Shown: in pieces, positions 11,401 through 25,900 of the stretch
How the letters are laid out: each line of letters opens with the position of its first letter
Position numbering within the stretch: position 1 is the stretch's first letter
From: Nereocystis luetkeana
Lineage: Eukaryota; Sar; Phaeophyceae; Laminariales; Laminariaceae
Direction: 5' to 3'
Length of the DNA: 64,000 bases
Assembly (NCBI GenBank): GCA_031213475.1
Contig: JARUPZ010000017.1
Coordinates: forward strand, 5,803,548 to 5,867,547
Made by a program: the position numbers and the translations under genes
Notes under the pieces: model-generated
The model's database searches: none
The model's input: the letters and a program-made list of their open reading frames with translations, nothing else
What the model was told of the DNA's origin: nothing

Positions 11401-13938
11401 GGGAATCGATGCTCTGTCTAGGGTGTTATTTTTTCTGTGAACGGGTATGGTCTTCTGTTGTTGTTGTTATTTGTTATTGTTGTTGTGTTGTTGTTTGTAG
11501 TAGTGTTGTTGCTGATGGGCTGCTCTAAGATAGAACTTCGCCCTAATTTTTCTGACGCTTGTCGTTCAAGGAGCTCCGTACCTCACCCGAAAACTGACTT
11601 GAACGAAAATCATATTGAATCCCTTTGAATCATCCCAAAGCCCGAGTATACAAAAAAAACATTTTTTAAAACAAGATTGGCATTTCCGACGATTTTGGGT
11701 TAAGGGACCGTGTCATTCAGAAAACATTTTAGCGGAAACGTGCCACCTCCATCGTAGAACGCGTCTGGGTTAGATTGAGTCGGTAATGTCTCTCTCTTCT
11801 TACTGCTTGTACCCCTCCCTGTCTATCCCCACGGCTATGCGGCAGGCTCTGAAGCTTGACGGGCGGGACGGGCACTCTTGGTTGCTCCTAGCGCGGACGC
11901 AGGAGCGTCTGGGCGAGATAGGCGCCGCGCGGGCTGTCTTCAAGCGGGTGCGTTCCGTGCTGCGCTCCATTGCAGTGCATTCATGCATGCTTGTATGCGT
12001 GTGCCACTTTGCGCTCTGTCAAGGTAACCCTTAAGTGCCTATTTTCGTTTTTTGGTAGTCGAGACGAGGTCGGTGCGTGATGGTAGGGTGGAGGGCTCTG
12101 CTTGCTCGTGGGCTATGTATGCTTCGTATGTGCTTTCCTATCGGCGCTAAGAGCTCACCAGGTGGTGCTTCGCTTCAATCGTTACGTTGAAGGATAACAC
12201 GCCGATGGTGGTGGCTCTGTGCCTACCAGCGTTTGAGAAGGCCGGTTTGCTGTCTCGGACGGCCGGGGCCAGGCCCAGGCGTGGTCGGCGGCTTACGCTC
12301 GATCGGCACCCTTTTTCCCTCACGGGTCGGTCATGACGGATCCCTTCGGGTGTCTCAAAGTGACTTTTGAACAACCATCACCCCCTCAGACTAGGGGTAC
12401 CCGAGAAACAAGAAAAAAATACGCCAAACTCGCCACCATCTCGGAACTCAAAACAAACTATTACGACGGGTATATCTATAGGGGATTTCGTCAGAAATTA
12501 AATCAATATGTTTTTTGTTTTTCAGGTTTTTTTCTTGATTTTAGTTTGGTATTCCCGCCGCCCCCCCCTCCCCCTCCTGTACCGGAAACTAAATTGTCTC
12601 ACTAAAGCTGTCATCCATGTGCAAGTAGTTCGTCTCGAAAGCGGTTCTCGGCAGGACGCAGCTCGCCCTTCGGGCGACTCGCCGGACACCTCACGGCGCT
12701 TCGCCCTCGGTGCAAGCGATGTCTGCCTGGTCGGTGGAAACCCGACGTGCTCCGTCCCGGTATTGTAGGGATGCGAGGGTCTATGATCGTACGACTACGG
12801 CCACGCGTGATGATGAGTACACCCCCCCCCCCCCCCGCTCCCCCTCCTCTCCCACAAACAAGGCTGTCGGGACGATTTCGCAGGTCAATACACTGCTGTT
12901 TCACCGGGTTTTGGATGGACCACTAGGTCCCAAATTATTTTGGAGCGTTTTTTATGTCAATATTAATATTCATCCTTAACGGTGCTTGTGCTTAGGGCCA
13001 GAGTCGGGGTTACGGTGGGCGTCGCAGGGGTCTAAGGTAAAAAAGTGTATCCCTCCTGCGAGACAAAAGGAGGAGAGAGCACTACAACCGGAGTTAATCG
13101 TAACGCATGACCTGTGGAAAACAACGAAACTCGTCAGCACAAAATCGGGTCTTCTTTGGCCTTAGCCCCACCGTACGTTTTTTTTTTTTTTTTGTTCTTC
13201 CGTTTTCCTTTTCCGTTTTCGAAAAGCTGTTTTACGTTATATATGTATTGCTTGTTTTTGTTTTTAGTTTTCGTTGTTTTTTTTTATTGTTTCTCTCCCA
13301 TTTTCGTTGTTTTTTGTTTCGTGTTGTGTTCCATGTTTTTGTTTTTCCAGGTTGTTGTCTCCTATCTTGTGTGTTTTCGTTTTTTTTGTCTTTGTTTTTT
13401 CGTTGCGGTTCCCCATGTCGTTTGTCGTTCTTGTTTTTTTCCTCCTTCTATCTACGTGATAATTATGGTTGTTTCATTTCTGCTGTGTGTTGTTCCCTGT
13501 TTCACGCCCCCCCCCTCCCCCCGTCTCGAAAGGGATCCGTGGTCAATGGTCAAATGACTAAAGCGAGCAACAAATAAGTACGCCCCCCCCCCCCCACCCC
13601 CCCCTCCTCTTTTCTTTTGTCGCGCGACCACAGGCGACGGATGCATGCCCTAAAAACGTCCACCTGTGGCAGGCGTGGGGGATGATCGAGGACAAGGTGA
13701 GCGAGCCAACGTTTTTTTGGTTCATGCACCGACAAATATGTTTTCCTTTTTTTTCTTTTTTTTTTCGTGTACCAGGGCAGCTCCGAAAAAAAAAAACAAT
13801 GCTCGTACCGCTGCACGATATAACCTAGCACACACTGCTGTATCAGGGGAGGGGGCGGGTTTAGCGACTTGGATGGCAAAGGAGATTTGGTTCCATGGAA
13901 TTGGGTGGCTTACCGTAAGAAAAGAGCTGGAACGTTTT

Positions 13939-13970
<32 letters not shown>

Positions 13971-16900
13971 GCTGTTGCAGTTGTGTGAGCTGTTGGAGTT
14001 TTGCAGGCGCCGTACTCAAGAACCGAACAGTGATATGAGCCCCCCCCCAACCCCCCACCCCCCCCCCCCACACACACACAGTTTCAATGGCTGTACGACT
14101 ACGGCCATGCATGATAATGACCTCCACCCCCCCTCCTCCCCTCCCGCCTCCCCCTTCCCAAAGTTTTCAACATTGCGGTAGGCAGCCCCCCCACACCACT
14201 CTTTGTGGAACATTACGGTAGGCAGACCCTGTTTTTTCATCCTTTTTAGGACTGCGGTCCCGTTTGGGGGGACAAACTACTTGAACGTTTGAGTGGTTTT
14301 GTCCCGAACACGGGACTGCGGCCCTGAAAGGTACGAGGGACCCTGGTGTGTTTGGGACGGGAGGCCCTTCGGTAGGAATACCAGCATCCGCTATCACGGG
14401 GGGCCGTAGTTAATAGGACCCATGGTTTACATAAAAACCTACATAGTTAACCATTTTTACTAACAATATTTGGTCCTATTAACTGTGGTCCCTCGCAGTT
14501 AGTGGCGGGTGAAAACGGTGGGACTTTGCAGTCCCTCGTTTACCATTTTTGCCTTATCGCGGGGTCCCCTATTACGGGGGACCATAGTTAATAGGACCAA
14601 ATATTGTTAGTACAAATGGTTAAATGTACAGGTTTTTATGTATGCCGTAGGTCCTATTAACTATGGTCCCCCGTAATAGCCCTATTTTTGGGCTGCACTC
14701 CCGTTTTTGTGCGCGAGTTACTTGGAGCTGAAGTCAAGTAGGTGCAGTCTGTGCACTGCGGCTCTGAACGGGGTGAAAAGGGGGGTATCTCTACTGCTGC
14801 CTGTTTGTCCACCCCCCCGTCCCCGTTACTGTGGAAGGCGGTACCTTCCCCTCCCTCCCTCCCCCCCCCCCCCCTAGCAACTCGCGCGCGGATGTCGTCA
14901 GTCTGTCCCTGCCTGTCTCTGGAAGTAGCCACACCGGAAAACTGATATATACATGAAAATATATTTATGCCTGGATATAATATATTATATATAATATTAA
15001 CCCTAACCCTATATATATATATATATAATATATTATATATTATATTAACCCTAACCCTATATATACATATATATACATATATATATATATATTCGAGGCT
15101 GGCATCCGTACCATAAGCAAGAAATCCGCCCCTCGTAGGGTGCAGATGACAACAACCTCCTCACGACACTCGCCGAAAACAACCTCACGGACGGTTCGCG
15201 TTTTTTGTGCGAGCAATACCCGACGTCGCGCTCCGTCCCGTCACTCCAGGAATGCGGGGGGGGGGGGGGGGAGGGTCTATGGTCACTCGAAGCATGACTA
15301 CGGCTGTGCATTCAATGACAACGAGTGCACCCCCCCCCCCCCCCCCCCCCGCCTCCCTATATTTATCTTGCTCAGCCCCCCTCCGTCCTGCTCCGTCTCG
15401 AAAGGGATGCGCGTGGCCAGCGGTCAGATCACTGACCGAGCAATGAAGGAGTCACCCTCTCCCCCCTCCCCCCCCCCTCCCCCCCCCCACCCCCCCCCGT
15501 CGCGGTCCCATGGGTGTCCCACGGCTCCCCCACCTCCGTTTATCGTCTCTCTCTCGTCGACCGCCGCTCGCGTGGCTGAGTTCGGGGATGTCGCGACGGC
15601 GAGAGAGCTGTTCGAGAACGGGTTCAAGGCGGACCCGGGGAACCCTTTCGTGTGTCACGCGTGGGGGCTGATGGAGCAGCGGGACGGGCGCATCGACAGT
15701 GCCCGAGAAATATTCCAGGTTCGTTCGTTTGTTTTTTTTTTCTTCTTCTTGGTTTTTCACGTTTCGGTTGTTGAAGTTTGATGTTGGAGTTGAACACCAT
15801 GAAACTATTTAGGGCAGGTGACGGGTCAGGTCAAACCTCGCGGGTCGGGTCGGGTCGGGTCGGGTCAGGGTGTCCTGGCTCCTGGCCCGACCGGGCCTGA
15901 CCCGACCCGCTCCGACCTGGCCCGACCCGACCCGATCCGACCTGACCCGACCCGCTCCGACCTGGCCCGACCCGACCCGATCCGACCTGGCCCGACCCCA
16001 CCTGACCCGCCCTGACCCGACCCGATCCGCCCCGACCGTTGAGGTTTAGAAGACTTCCTGGAACCGACCCGCGGGTCGGGTTATGACCCTCACAATGAAG
16101 GGAGCGATACTACGATTAATGAGGCATAGGTTCGGTGTGATGTTGGTGTTGGCGTTGGGTGTTGGGGGGGGGTGGTCGTGTTGGTGGCGTGGGGCGTTTA
16201 TCGCCTGCCAAGCGAGAGCAGCGCGCAGGCAGCTGTGCGACTGTAGGAATATATACGGCGGCATCGTGCGGCGTGGGGCGTGGGAGGGGGTATCGTTCGT
16301 TGCCTCATGTGGCCCGGGCTCCGCGCTCGGTGGGACCAGGGGGTGGGGTGGTGTTTTGTGTAACACGTTACTTTCGGTTCGGCCCATTTTTTCGTTTCGT
16401 TGGAAAGTCCCAAAAGGTGAGGGCTGTGAGCCGGCCGAATTTGGAGACTACGGCATTAACTGCTCACGGGGGGCCATAGTAAGTAAGACCTAATATTGTT
16501 CGTAGAAATAGGGAAATATTTTGGTTCTGGTGTTCTACCGTAGCTAGGCGCTATTTACTAAATAGCACCAGATATTGTTTGTAGGAATAGGGAAATATAT
16601 TGTTTTTTGCGTTACCGTAGGTAGGTCCTGTTTACTATGGCCCCCCGTAATAACAGGACCCACCAGGTTTTTGGGGTCACGCGAACGGAGTTTTTTTTTT
16701 TTCATAAATCGCGTTTCGGATGAGATGTCTGTCTGTACACAGGTGCTGCTCAGAAAGGAAGGCCCCACCCCTCCCGTGGCGTCGGTCATATTCATCCAAG
16801 TTATATATATATATATATATATATATTATGCCAGGTGCGTATATACTGCACGACTCCCCACCCGTAAACACGAGCTGTAGATCATACAGACCATACTTAT

Positions 16901-19900
16901 CTTACAGCTCATCTATCTGCCCGATGATAGATCTATAGATCATGACGTCAAGATCGGTGAGGTGTCTGGTTGGTGAATCGTTCCGAGCACCCACATACCC
17001 ACCCACCTAACCCTGGCGCTCGTCTTTAAGCCATGCTTAACATGAGAATGACCCCCCCCCCCCTCTCCCCCCGCTCTACCCCACTAACAATATTATACAA
17101 ACCCTTCTAAAAAATCAGAGCTCTAGGCCCAAGGTGGCCATCACGACCGCCCTGGGCGAGCTCGAGGCCTCTCAGGGAGACCTCGACGCCGCCCGGGCGG
17201 TGCTCCAGGAGGGGTTGGAGAGGCTCGGCTCTGCGGAGACCGCGCCGCGCACCCCCGCCTCCAACCGATGGGTGGGGCCCGGCCGCAAAGGTTCGGGCTG
17301 GGAGGAGGAGGAGAGCGAGGGGCCTGCCGACATTCTTCTGGTTTGGGCCAAGCTGGAGGAACAGGTGGGTTCGGTGGGAGAGTCTGGGGGGGGTGGGGTA
17401 CTCATGTTAAGCGTGGCCGTAGGTGTAGTGGTCATAGACCCTTGCACCCCTGAGTGATTGTTATGGAGTGCCTTGGGAGGGGGAGGGGGATGTACTCGTG
17501 TGATGCTTGGCCCTAGTCGTTTGACCATATCATAGACCCTCCTCGCATCCATGTAATGCCGGGACGGAGCACATCGGGTTTCCACCTGCGAGGTCGGGGG
17601 GGACGGGAAGAGGGTTAGTTCGGTGGGCGGAGGCAGTGGGTAGATGGGGGTGGGGGGGGCGAGGGGGGGGAGCTGGAGGAACGGGTGAAGGTGACTGGAA
17701 ATGCTGGGGTTCGGGGGGGTTGGGGGAGTGGGGAGGGTAGGGAGGCGGGTGACGGGAAGGGGGAGTGGGCGGCGGAAGGGAAGACTGAAGGAGAGGAGGG
17801 AGGGAGGAGTGGGGGGGGGGTGTGGGGGAGGTCAAGCCAGAGGAACTGGGGGTGGGGGGTGGGGGTGCGTGCTCGATATCAAGCATGAAGATTGTCTGCA
17901 TTGCTGTCTGTATCATACCATCTGAACGTACTAGTTATAACAATTAATCTTTTTCGAATGTTGTTTCCGGTCGGAGAAATCCCCGCTTGCGTTGTATACA
18001 TATCGTGTTGGCCACACTGTTTTATACCCGGTACGTCATTCACACTGAAAACATACCGCTCTATATATGGATATATTCAGCAGCAGCAGCCAGCAGCAGC
18101 AGCAGCAGCAGCAGCAGCACATGCCGCGAGCTTCAACTTCCCCGCTGTTGTCTTCACATGAAATCGTCCTGTTTACCCAGCTGATTCCTTGGACCCGTGT
18201 TCGTCCTGATTCCTTATCCTAAAGAGATGCTGATTACGAGACAGTGATACAGTAGACCGAAACACACAAAAAAAAACGCAAAAAATCAAGCGTCAAGCAA
18301 GGGAAAGGCCAGCGTACCGGGTACGAGAACACAACGAACAACACGAGCAAGACCAGACAAATAAGAATAAAAAGACAACAAAAACCAACAACAACAACAA
18401 AAAAATCTGAAACGAAACATGATACAAACAATCACGCAAGGAGATCAGAAAGGCTGCTGATAAATATTATTTTTTTAATAGACGAAAAACATACGTACTC
18501 GGGAAGGACAGATATCTGCTGCACGGAATAAGCAAACCCTGACCCACTACGGTATATCAGGTATAATGCTGTGTTCACAATGCTGTTGTATATTCACATG
18601 GGGGAAAAAAAAAATATACCAGTACACCATGCGGTTGATCTTCTGTGCTGTTGTTTTTTTTTTTTTTTTTCGTGTGTTTGTGTTTGTGTTTGTGTTTGTG
18701 TTTTTTTTTCTGTCTTGGTGCCGTTTCGTCCGGCGTTTGTCAGACCGGAGGAGACCTCGACCGAGCGATGCAGCTCATGGAAAAGGCTAAGGAAGGAGAC
18801 CCGAACAACGCCAAGGTGGGCAAATTGGTTATCGCCGTGCGAGATTTTTTGGTCTGTGCCGACAGTACTACGGAGTACCATATTAAATACCAGGCTCCGA
18901 CAAAAAGACCGAATTGCACAGCATCACATACATAGCAAGAAAGAAGCCTCTTGTACTCGTACAGAGTAGAGGACCTGGGAAGGCAGCATACGTATCGAGA
19001 TATTGCGCGGCATCCTGTCGAATGGAAGACAAAAAATCGCCAGCTATCAATACCTGGTATTAGTTATTACCACTCTGTCCCATTATATCAGCAACGGTTT
19101 TATACTATTAAGTATTAAACCAAACGGTGCTTATATTTCGGGTTAGAGTGGTAGTTGCCTACCAGGTAGGTCCTAAAAGCCACTTCCAGCGGTGCCAAAC
19201 ATCAAATATCCGACCAATAATGGCGGGATTTACTTGTTTATGGAAGGCTTCTTACTGCGTACGGGCTGCGCATTTTCCCGTGCGACCACTCACCCAAGAG
19301 AGGGTGGGAGCCCCGTAATAGCCACACATACAGTCAAGTCACAAGTGCACCAGTAGTTGTTGTTGTTTCCCCCCCCCGAGGAAAACTGCCTTTAGCTACT
19401 ATTAATATCACGGGGGTCGACAGTAAATAGGACCAAATATTGTTAGTAAAAATAGCGAAATATTTAGGTTTTTTGTGTGTACCGTAGGTCCTACCTGGTA
19501 TGTATGTGATGCTGTGCAATTCGGTCTTTTTGTCGGAGCCTATGTTTTCTATTCATAGGGGGGGGGGGGGAAGGAAAGGTTTGTTGGTGCCACGGCCCTT
19601 CTTTTTTCATATTGCGCTATGATATACCGATATATATATACCTGTGCTGCTCTGCGATTGGCCTGCGAGTTGCCGTGCGCGTGTCCGGGGCTGGACATCA
19701 AAACAAGAGTTTTTTATTGTTGTTCGTGTTTTTTGCATCTCGTAGGCCTCCTTAGCAGCATGCCGTTTCCGCTTTTCTATTTTCCACCGTACTTTTTTAT
19801 ACTAGCATCGAGTCTAAAATGTTTACCGGGTGAACCCCCCCCCTTCCCCTTCCCTCCGCTAGTAACCGTGTTCTGGCGGGGCGAGGAGGGGGGAGGACCC

Positions 19901-22900
19901 GCCTTTCGCGACGGAGCACCAACTAGATACACCTCCAACAGTTGCGTGCCCATTGCGTTCCTTCGGTATAGTCATATCCCATACGCAGACACTTTCTTGC
20001 TTTATCTTACATCCCTATTCCTTTTTTTTCCCCGTTTCGCCACGCGTGTGCGTGGGGGGGGGGGTCGGGTTTTGTTGCGTCTTGGAAGGCGCACATCGAG
20101 CGAGCGCGGTTCGAGATGCGGCGGGGAAACATGCGGGCTGCCAGGATCATCCTGAGCAAGGCCGCTGACCTGCCCCAGAAAGAAGGGAACCTGTTCAACA
20201 TGTGGGCAACCCTGGAAACGAGAGAGGTCCGTGCGTCCGTCCGTCCGTCCGTCCGCTCTATCTGTCGGTCGGTTCAATTATGGTTTTGTGTGGGCGGTTT
20301 TTCGGACTGCACCGCCCCTTACGACATACGAAAAAGACAGTTTGAATCAGAAATCGCTCTGGCTCCAGACATGGAAACGGTTTTGATTGGATATTGGTAT
20401 ACAAACGGCTTCTTTTTTTAGAGAAGAGAGTGGTACGAGTTTTTTTGTTTATTTCTGCCCAGTGCAGTACTCCTGCTATAAGAGGGTTGGGGGGCCACAA
20501 TTAAAGAAGAAAATCGTGAAGAAGAAAAAAATATTTGAAAAAAAATGACGTTTTTCGCATATCAAAACACGCCTCCTAAACCACGGCAACCACGGCGACT
20601 GCCACCAACCTCATCTCTCCCCCGTATCGTCAGTAGATCTCCGGGTTGGCTCTCTCATTCGGCGAAAACCACGAATGTATTACAGCCGACACACAACAGT
20701 ATACCACCCCACCCCTCCCCCCCCCCCCCCCCCCCCAACAACAAGTAAAAAAACCGACAGCCTAATGTAATAATGGAAGCCTGCAAGAAAAAGAGCGACA
20801 GCCTAGTGAACTAGTGGAAGCCTGCGACAAGAAAGGACGGCGTAATGGGCTAGTGGAAGCTTAGCTTGCAAAAACAAAAGAAAAACGACAGCCTAATGAA
20901 ACAATGGAAGCCTGCGCGCTGCCCGGTGCGGCAGTTGGTGCGGGGTCGGAGGTATCGTACAGGAACGCCTGACAAGAAAACGGGAACGCCTGAAGATCGG
21001 ATCGAGGCTGGATGTCTTGTCGGTATTTTGTAGAATGGGGGGCGTTCTATCACAAAACCCCGGTATCACGACTCCCGAACTTCTTTCCCTCTTCTTGCAA
21101 ATCTCAAGCCCGCGTTTCCTATTGCTCGGTTTATCATTTGGTGTCCTGTCCTATGGTGGAAACGGGGATGAGGAGTAGTGGGGGCATGGTGGCGTGAGCG
21201 GCGGGCGGGATATCTATATTGAGGGGGGGGGGGGGGGCTCGGGCGTACTCATTTGACAATTGTTGACCGGGCATCCCTTTCGAGACGGGGGTGCGTATGT
21301 TTTGCGCTGTTTTTTTGGCGTTACCGTTGCCGTTACCGTTGCTAGTATCGCTACCATTGCCGTTACCGGTACTGTGACCGTTGCTGTTCCCACCGCCCAT
21401 GATATTACCGTACTCTTCCCATGCCCATTACCGTATTACCACAACCGCGGTTACAAGGAATTTTTTGCGTTACCGTTACCGTTGCCGTTACCGTTGCTAG
21501 TGTCGCTACCATTGCCGTTACCGGTACTGTGACCGTTGCTGTTCCCACCGCCCATGATATTACCGTACTCTTCCCCTGCCCATTGTCGTATTACCACAAC
21601 CGCGGTTACAAGGATTTTATTGCGTTACCGTTACCGTTGCCGTTACCGCTAGCTATTACCGGGTACTGTTACCGTTATCACTTCCACCACCTGTACCATT
21701 ACCGTACCGTTACCTCGCCCATAGTCGTGACCGCTTGCCGTTACCTCTCATCCTTGCTGATGCCCCCGCCGCCGTTCCGTGATCTTACAGGGTAACTTCG
21801 AGACGGCGCTTAAAATCGCGCAGGCGGCCACCGAGAGGTTTCCTCAGGATAAGAGCCTGCTGCAGACGATGGGCACGGTGAGTGAGAAAAATATACCGAA
21901 ATAAGACATACGATAGCAGCGCGCCGACCACACACACCCCACATCCCGCACACCCCACACGGCAAGATTGCCCTTACCTATGTCCTCCTCCCTTGATGGG
22001 AGGGGGGGGGGGGGGTGTTTCAGATTGGTTGCGCATCGTTGTGTGCAGTCACTTGGTCGTGGGGGTGGGGTTAGGGTGGGAGGGTGGGAGGGTGGGGGCA
22101 CCCCTTTGTTTCTTACCTCATGTATAATAGTAAGCTTGACCATGAACCAGACGTCCCTTTCGAGACGGAGCACCCTTCCTACGCCTTGTGGAGACACCCC
22201 TAACAGTTGGGGCGCTCACCACGTTGTTTCCATAGATTGCGCAGTTTTTGCCATGTACTCCTTCGTATCCCCTCTGCCTGTTTCGCGGCATGTGGCGATG
22301 CCATCTTTCTCGTGGGGGGTGGGGAGGCCCTCTTTTCTCCTTTTGGGACCCCCCCCCCCCCCCCCCCCCGACCCCCCCCCCCACCCCCCCCAGATAGCTA
22401 ACAGAAACAATGGTTGGTAGTTGTTGTGGCATCAGCCGTGTACTAGTCGCCACTGAGCGCCCGGCAGCACGAGTAGGCTCCATGGCATGAAACACGGGAA
22501 AGGAGTGGGCGTGTAAAAAGATCCGTTTGGGGATACAGACGGACTGGATGGAAGCGGCACACAGATACTTGCATAAGGAAGTATATTGGGCGATTTTTTA
22601 TTTTTTTTTACTTTTCTTGCTTTTCTTTCTTTTTACCGAGATCTCCGAAAAGGATCGGATGAAAAAAGGATGAGAAAAAAATGAAGACGAACAATAAGGA
22701 TCGTGGCTCGCACCCGTCTGCCGTCTACACCAAGTCCTCGGGTTGTTGCTCAGGATAATACCCGAAGGTGTACCAGGTGTCTGTTGATGCCATCATCCCC
22801 CGATCACACATTGACCGCGCTGCTGCAATCATCACATACATATATTTTTCGTCGCCGCTTTTTCCCCCCTCCTTCAGGCCGCAAGAGGGTGTGCCACGAA

Positions 22901-25900
22901 AATCACCAGTTTCGTTAAGAGGAGCGCGATTCCGATATATATTTACTGTACGTCTGAAGCGATCATTTTCGCCTCGAGCAGTATCGACAGCAAGGAAAAC
23001 ATCAGTGGGCTGCAGCGCTCGTAGGCTTTTTACAAGTGTTCTGCCAAATCTCAATCTTGGAACCGTGGAATCGGGGGTAAACTCTCCCGAGAGTAGTCGG
23101 GCTCCGTCGTTCCGGGAAGAGATAACGCGATGTTGTGGCGTTCTTTGGCTTTTTTTGTTTTTGGGAAGTAAGTGTTTGTTGTGTCGCGCCTACGTTAAGA
23201 AACGGCCTTGAAAATGGTCTGCGTGTAAATTTTGCCAACTTCCGCTTGTGTACACGTGTTATATATGTTTGGTTGGTTTTTTTTCACGTATTTTATTGTA
23301 CGTACTTGCACGTAACCAAATTCCGTTGGTGTACACGAATGCTTTGTTTCTACACATGGTTAGTTTGTATGCACTCGCCAGAAGAAGAACGAAAAAAAAA
23401 AACAGGTTTGCGAATTATTACATTTGCGTTTTTTTTGCACTAGTTTGTGCGTGTCGTGATTTGTTATACATACCGTGTAGAAAAAAAACAAAAACAAAAA
23501 ATTTGGTGCGAAACATTTTACGGTCACGTTCCCGTCTACGTTTTTTTTTAACTGGTTGGTGCGTTTGGGAATTTGTTGTACACACTTGTGAAAAAAACTA
23601 TCTTGTTTTTTTTTGCGAAAATATTTACGGTAACGTTTACGTTCACGTTTTTTTTTATGGTTTGGATGTTTTGTGCCCCCCTCCCCCCCCCTCCCGGTTT
23701 CTTTAGGTACACGGGAAACTCGGGCAGCACGAGGAGGCGATCGACTGCTACCGCCGGAGCATCGCCGTACGGCCCGCGGCGCCCGCCTACGTGGCGTGGG
23801 CGCTTGTGGTGGCCAGGATGGCGGACAGGGCGGAGAAAGAGACCTCCAGCCTTGCGGTAGGTGGCGCCTTCCACGATATAGGATTAGTCGTGGCACTTTT
23901 TTTGCCTTACAAGGCAAAAAATTCTGACCGATGCTACGATAGTCGTCATACGCTTCTTGGCCAAAGTCGTTTCGGAATGACCTACCAGGTATGCTCCTTA
24001 ACCCATATCGTCGGAATGCTTTTTCCAAATCGTCGGAATGCTTCTTCCGGATCGTCGGAATGCTTTTTCCAAATCGTCGTAACGCTTTTTCCAAATCGTA
24101 CGAACACTTTTCTTTTATTTGGCGATGTTAGTAAATAAATGTACACCTGCAGCGGGCCACGGGGGTTGTTCATCAACCATTGCACTTATTTTCTTCCCCC
24201 TTGGAATGAGGTTTTGGGTGGCTTAGTAGCAGTAAAGAGCTCTCTCTCCTCAAGTAATGGTCCACCTCTACCACTAGGATGTGTCGAACTACCTCCGGTA
24301 TCATAGTTCCGTTTTACCTTTAGACGGTACGCAGCCACGACAGGGCCGCTTACAATTCTAGTCGGCTTAATTGTTGCGTTTTTTCATCACCCCCCTTCGG
24401 GAGGGAGAGGGCCGAAGAAAGAGATGAGAGGCCGAACCGAAAGAAAAAAAAGTGGTGTTGCGAGCCGTCTACTACGTACCGGCTACTTCGAGCGGCAGCG
24501 TGAGGCCCACGCTAAAAATAGGTATGGGTTGGATTGTTTTTTTCGCCCCGTTCCGCATACCTCCTTTGCCTTGGTACCAGCAGCTATTAATAGAACACAC
24601 CACTTCGTATCATCGCGGTGGCCGTTTCTGTAACAGACAATTACGAGGGTGGCCGTTTCTGTAACTGCCAGTTTGTGTCGTCAATGTTTCCCCTCCGAGT
24701 GCCCGAGAGGCTTACGTCCCTTTGTTTCAACACAAGGGATCATTGCCACTGTGTGGGTTTTATGTATCGCCAACTTCCGAGTAATTCCGTCCCCGAAGCG
24801 GGACTGTAGTCGTAAAAGGGATTAATGCCAGTGTTGGGGGGGCATATACGTATGATGTATATGGATGTATACATTCGAGTTTGTTCGAGTGCCGAGCCCC
24901 GGCGAGTGCCGAGCCCCGGAAGCTTCCAGGCGTACCGTTACCGCGGCGTGCGTCCGATGTCTTTTGCAGTATGGTTCCATGGTTTACGTGTCCCCCTGTG
25001 TAGATCTGCGAGAAGACGTGGATCACGAGTCCCCTCAACGGATTGCACCACGCTCTGCGCGGAGCCCTCTACTTGGTCGATAAAGATGGCAGAGCACTAC
25101 TCTACGTCCACGGGTGTAAATATATATATATATATATATATATAGATGTATATGATATATATATATATATATATGTATATGATATATATTTGTATATACG
25201 CAAATATGCGTGGCCATTCGCGAGCCGCGGTCGATTAACATGGAGGGAGGGACTGTATATATATATATGGATGTATATGATATATATTTGTATATACGCA
25301 AATATGCGTGGCCATTCGCGAGCCGCGGTCGATTAACATGGAGGGAGGGACTGTATATATATATATGTATGTATATGATATATATTTGTATATACGCAAA
25401 TATGCGTGGCCATTCGCGAGCCGCGGTCGATTAACATGGAGGGAGGGACTGTATATATATATATGTATATGATATATATTTGTATATACGCAAATATGCG
25501 TGGCCATTCGCGAGCCGCGGTCGATTAACATGGAGGGAGGGACTGTATATATATATAATATATATAATATATACTCCGGAGTATATATATGTATATGATA
25601 TATATTTGCGTATACGCAAATATGCGTGGCCATTCGCGAGCCGCGGTCGATTAACATGGAGGGAGGGACTGTATATATATCATATATATATAATATATAC
25701 TCCGGAGTATATATATGTATATGATATATATTTGCATATACGCAAATATGCGTGGCCATTCGCGAGCCGCGGTCGATCAACATGGAGGGAGGGACTGTGG
25801 GAGCGTGTGCGTGTGTTGTGTTGATTGCTTTGGGTGTCTTCACAATTTTGGACGATTTGGGTGTGTATCTCTTTGTTGGGGGGAAGAGGCGGTATATTTT

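Noticed and set aside
25105-25800. CRISPR-like repeat-spacer array
   Set aside because: The spacers are (TA)n variants, not unique sequences; the DNA is eukaryotic and intronic, and no cas genes occur.
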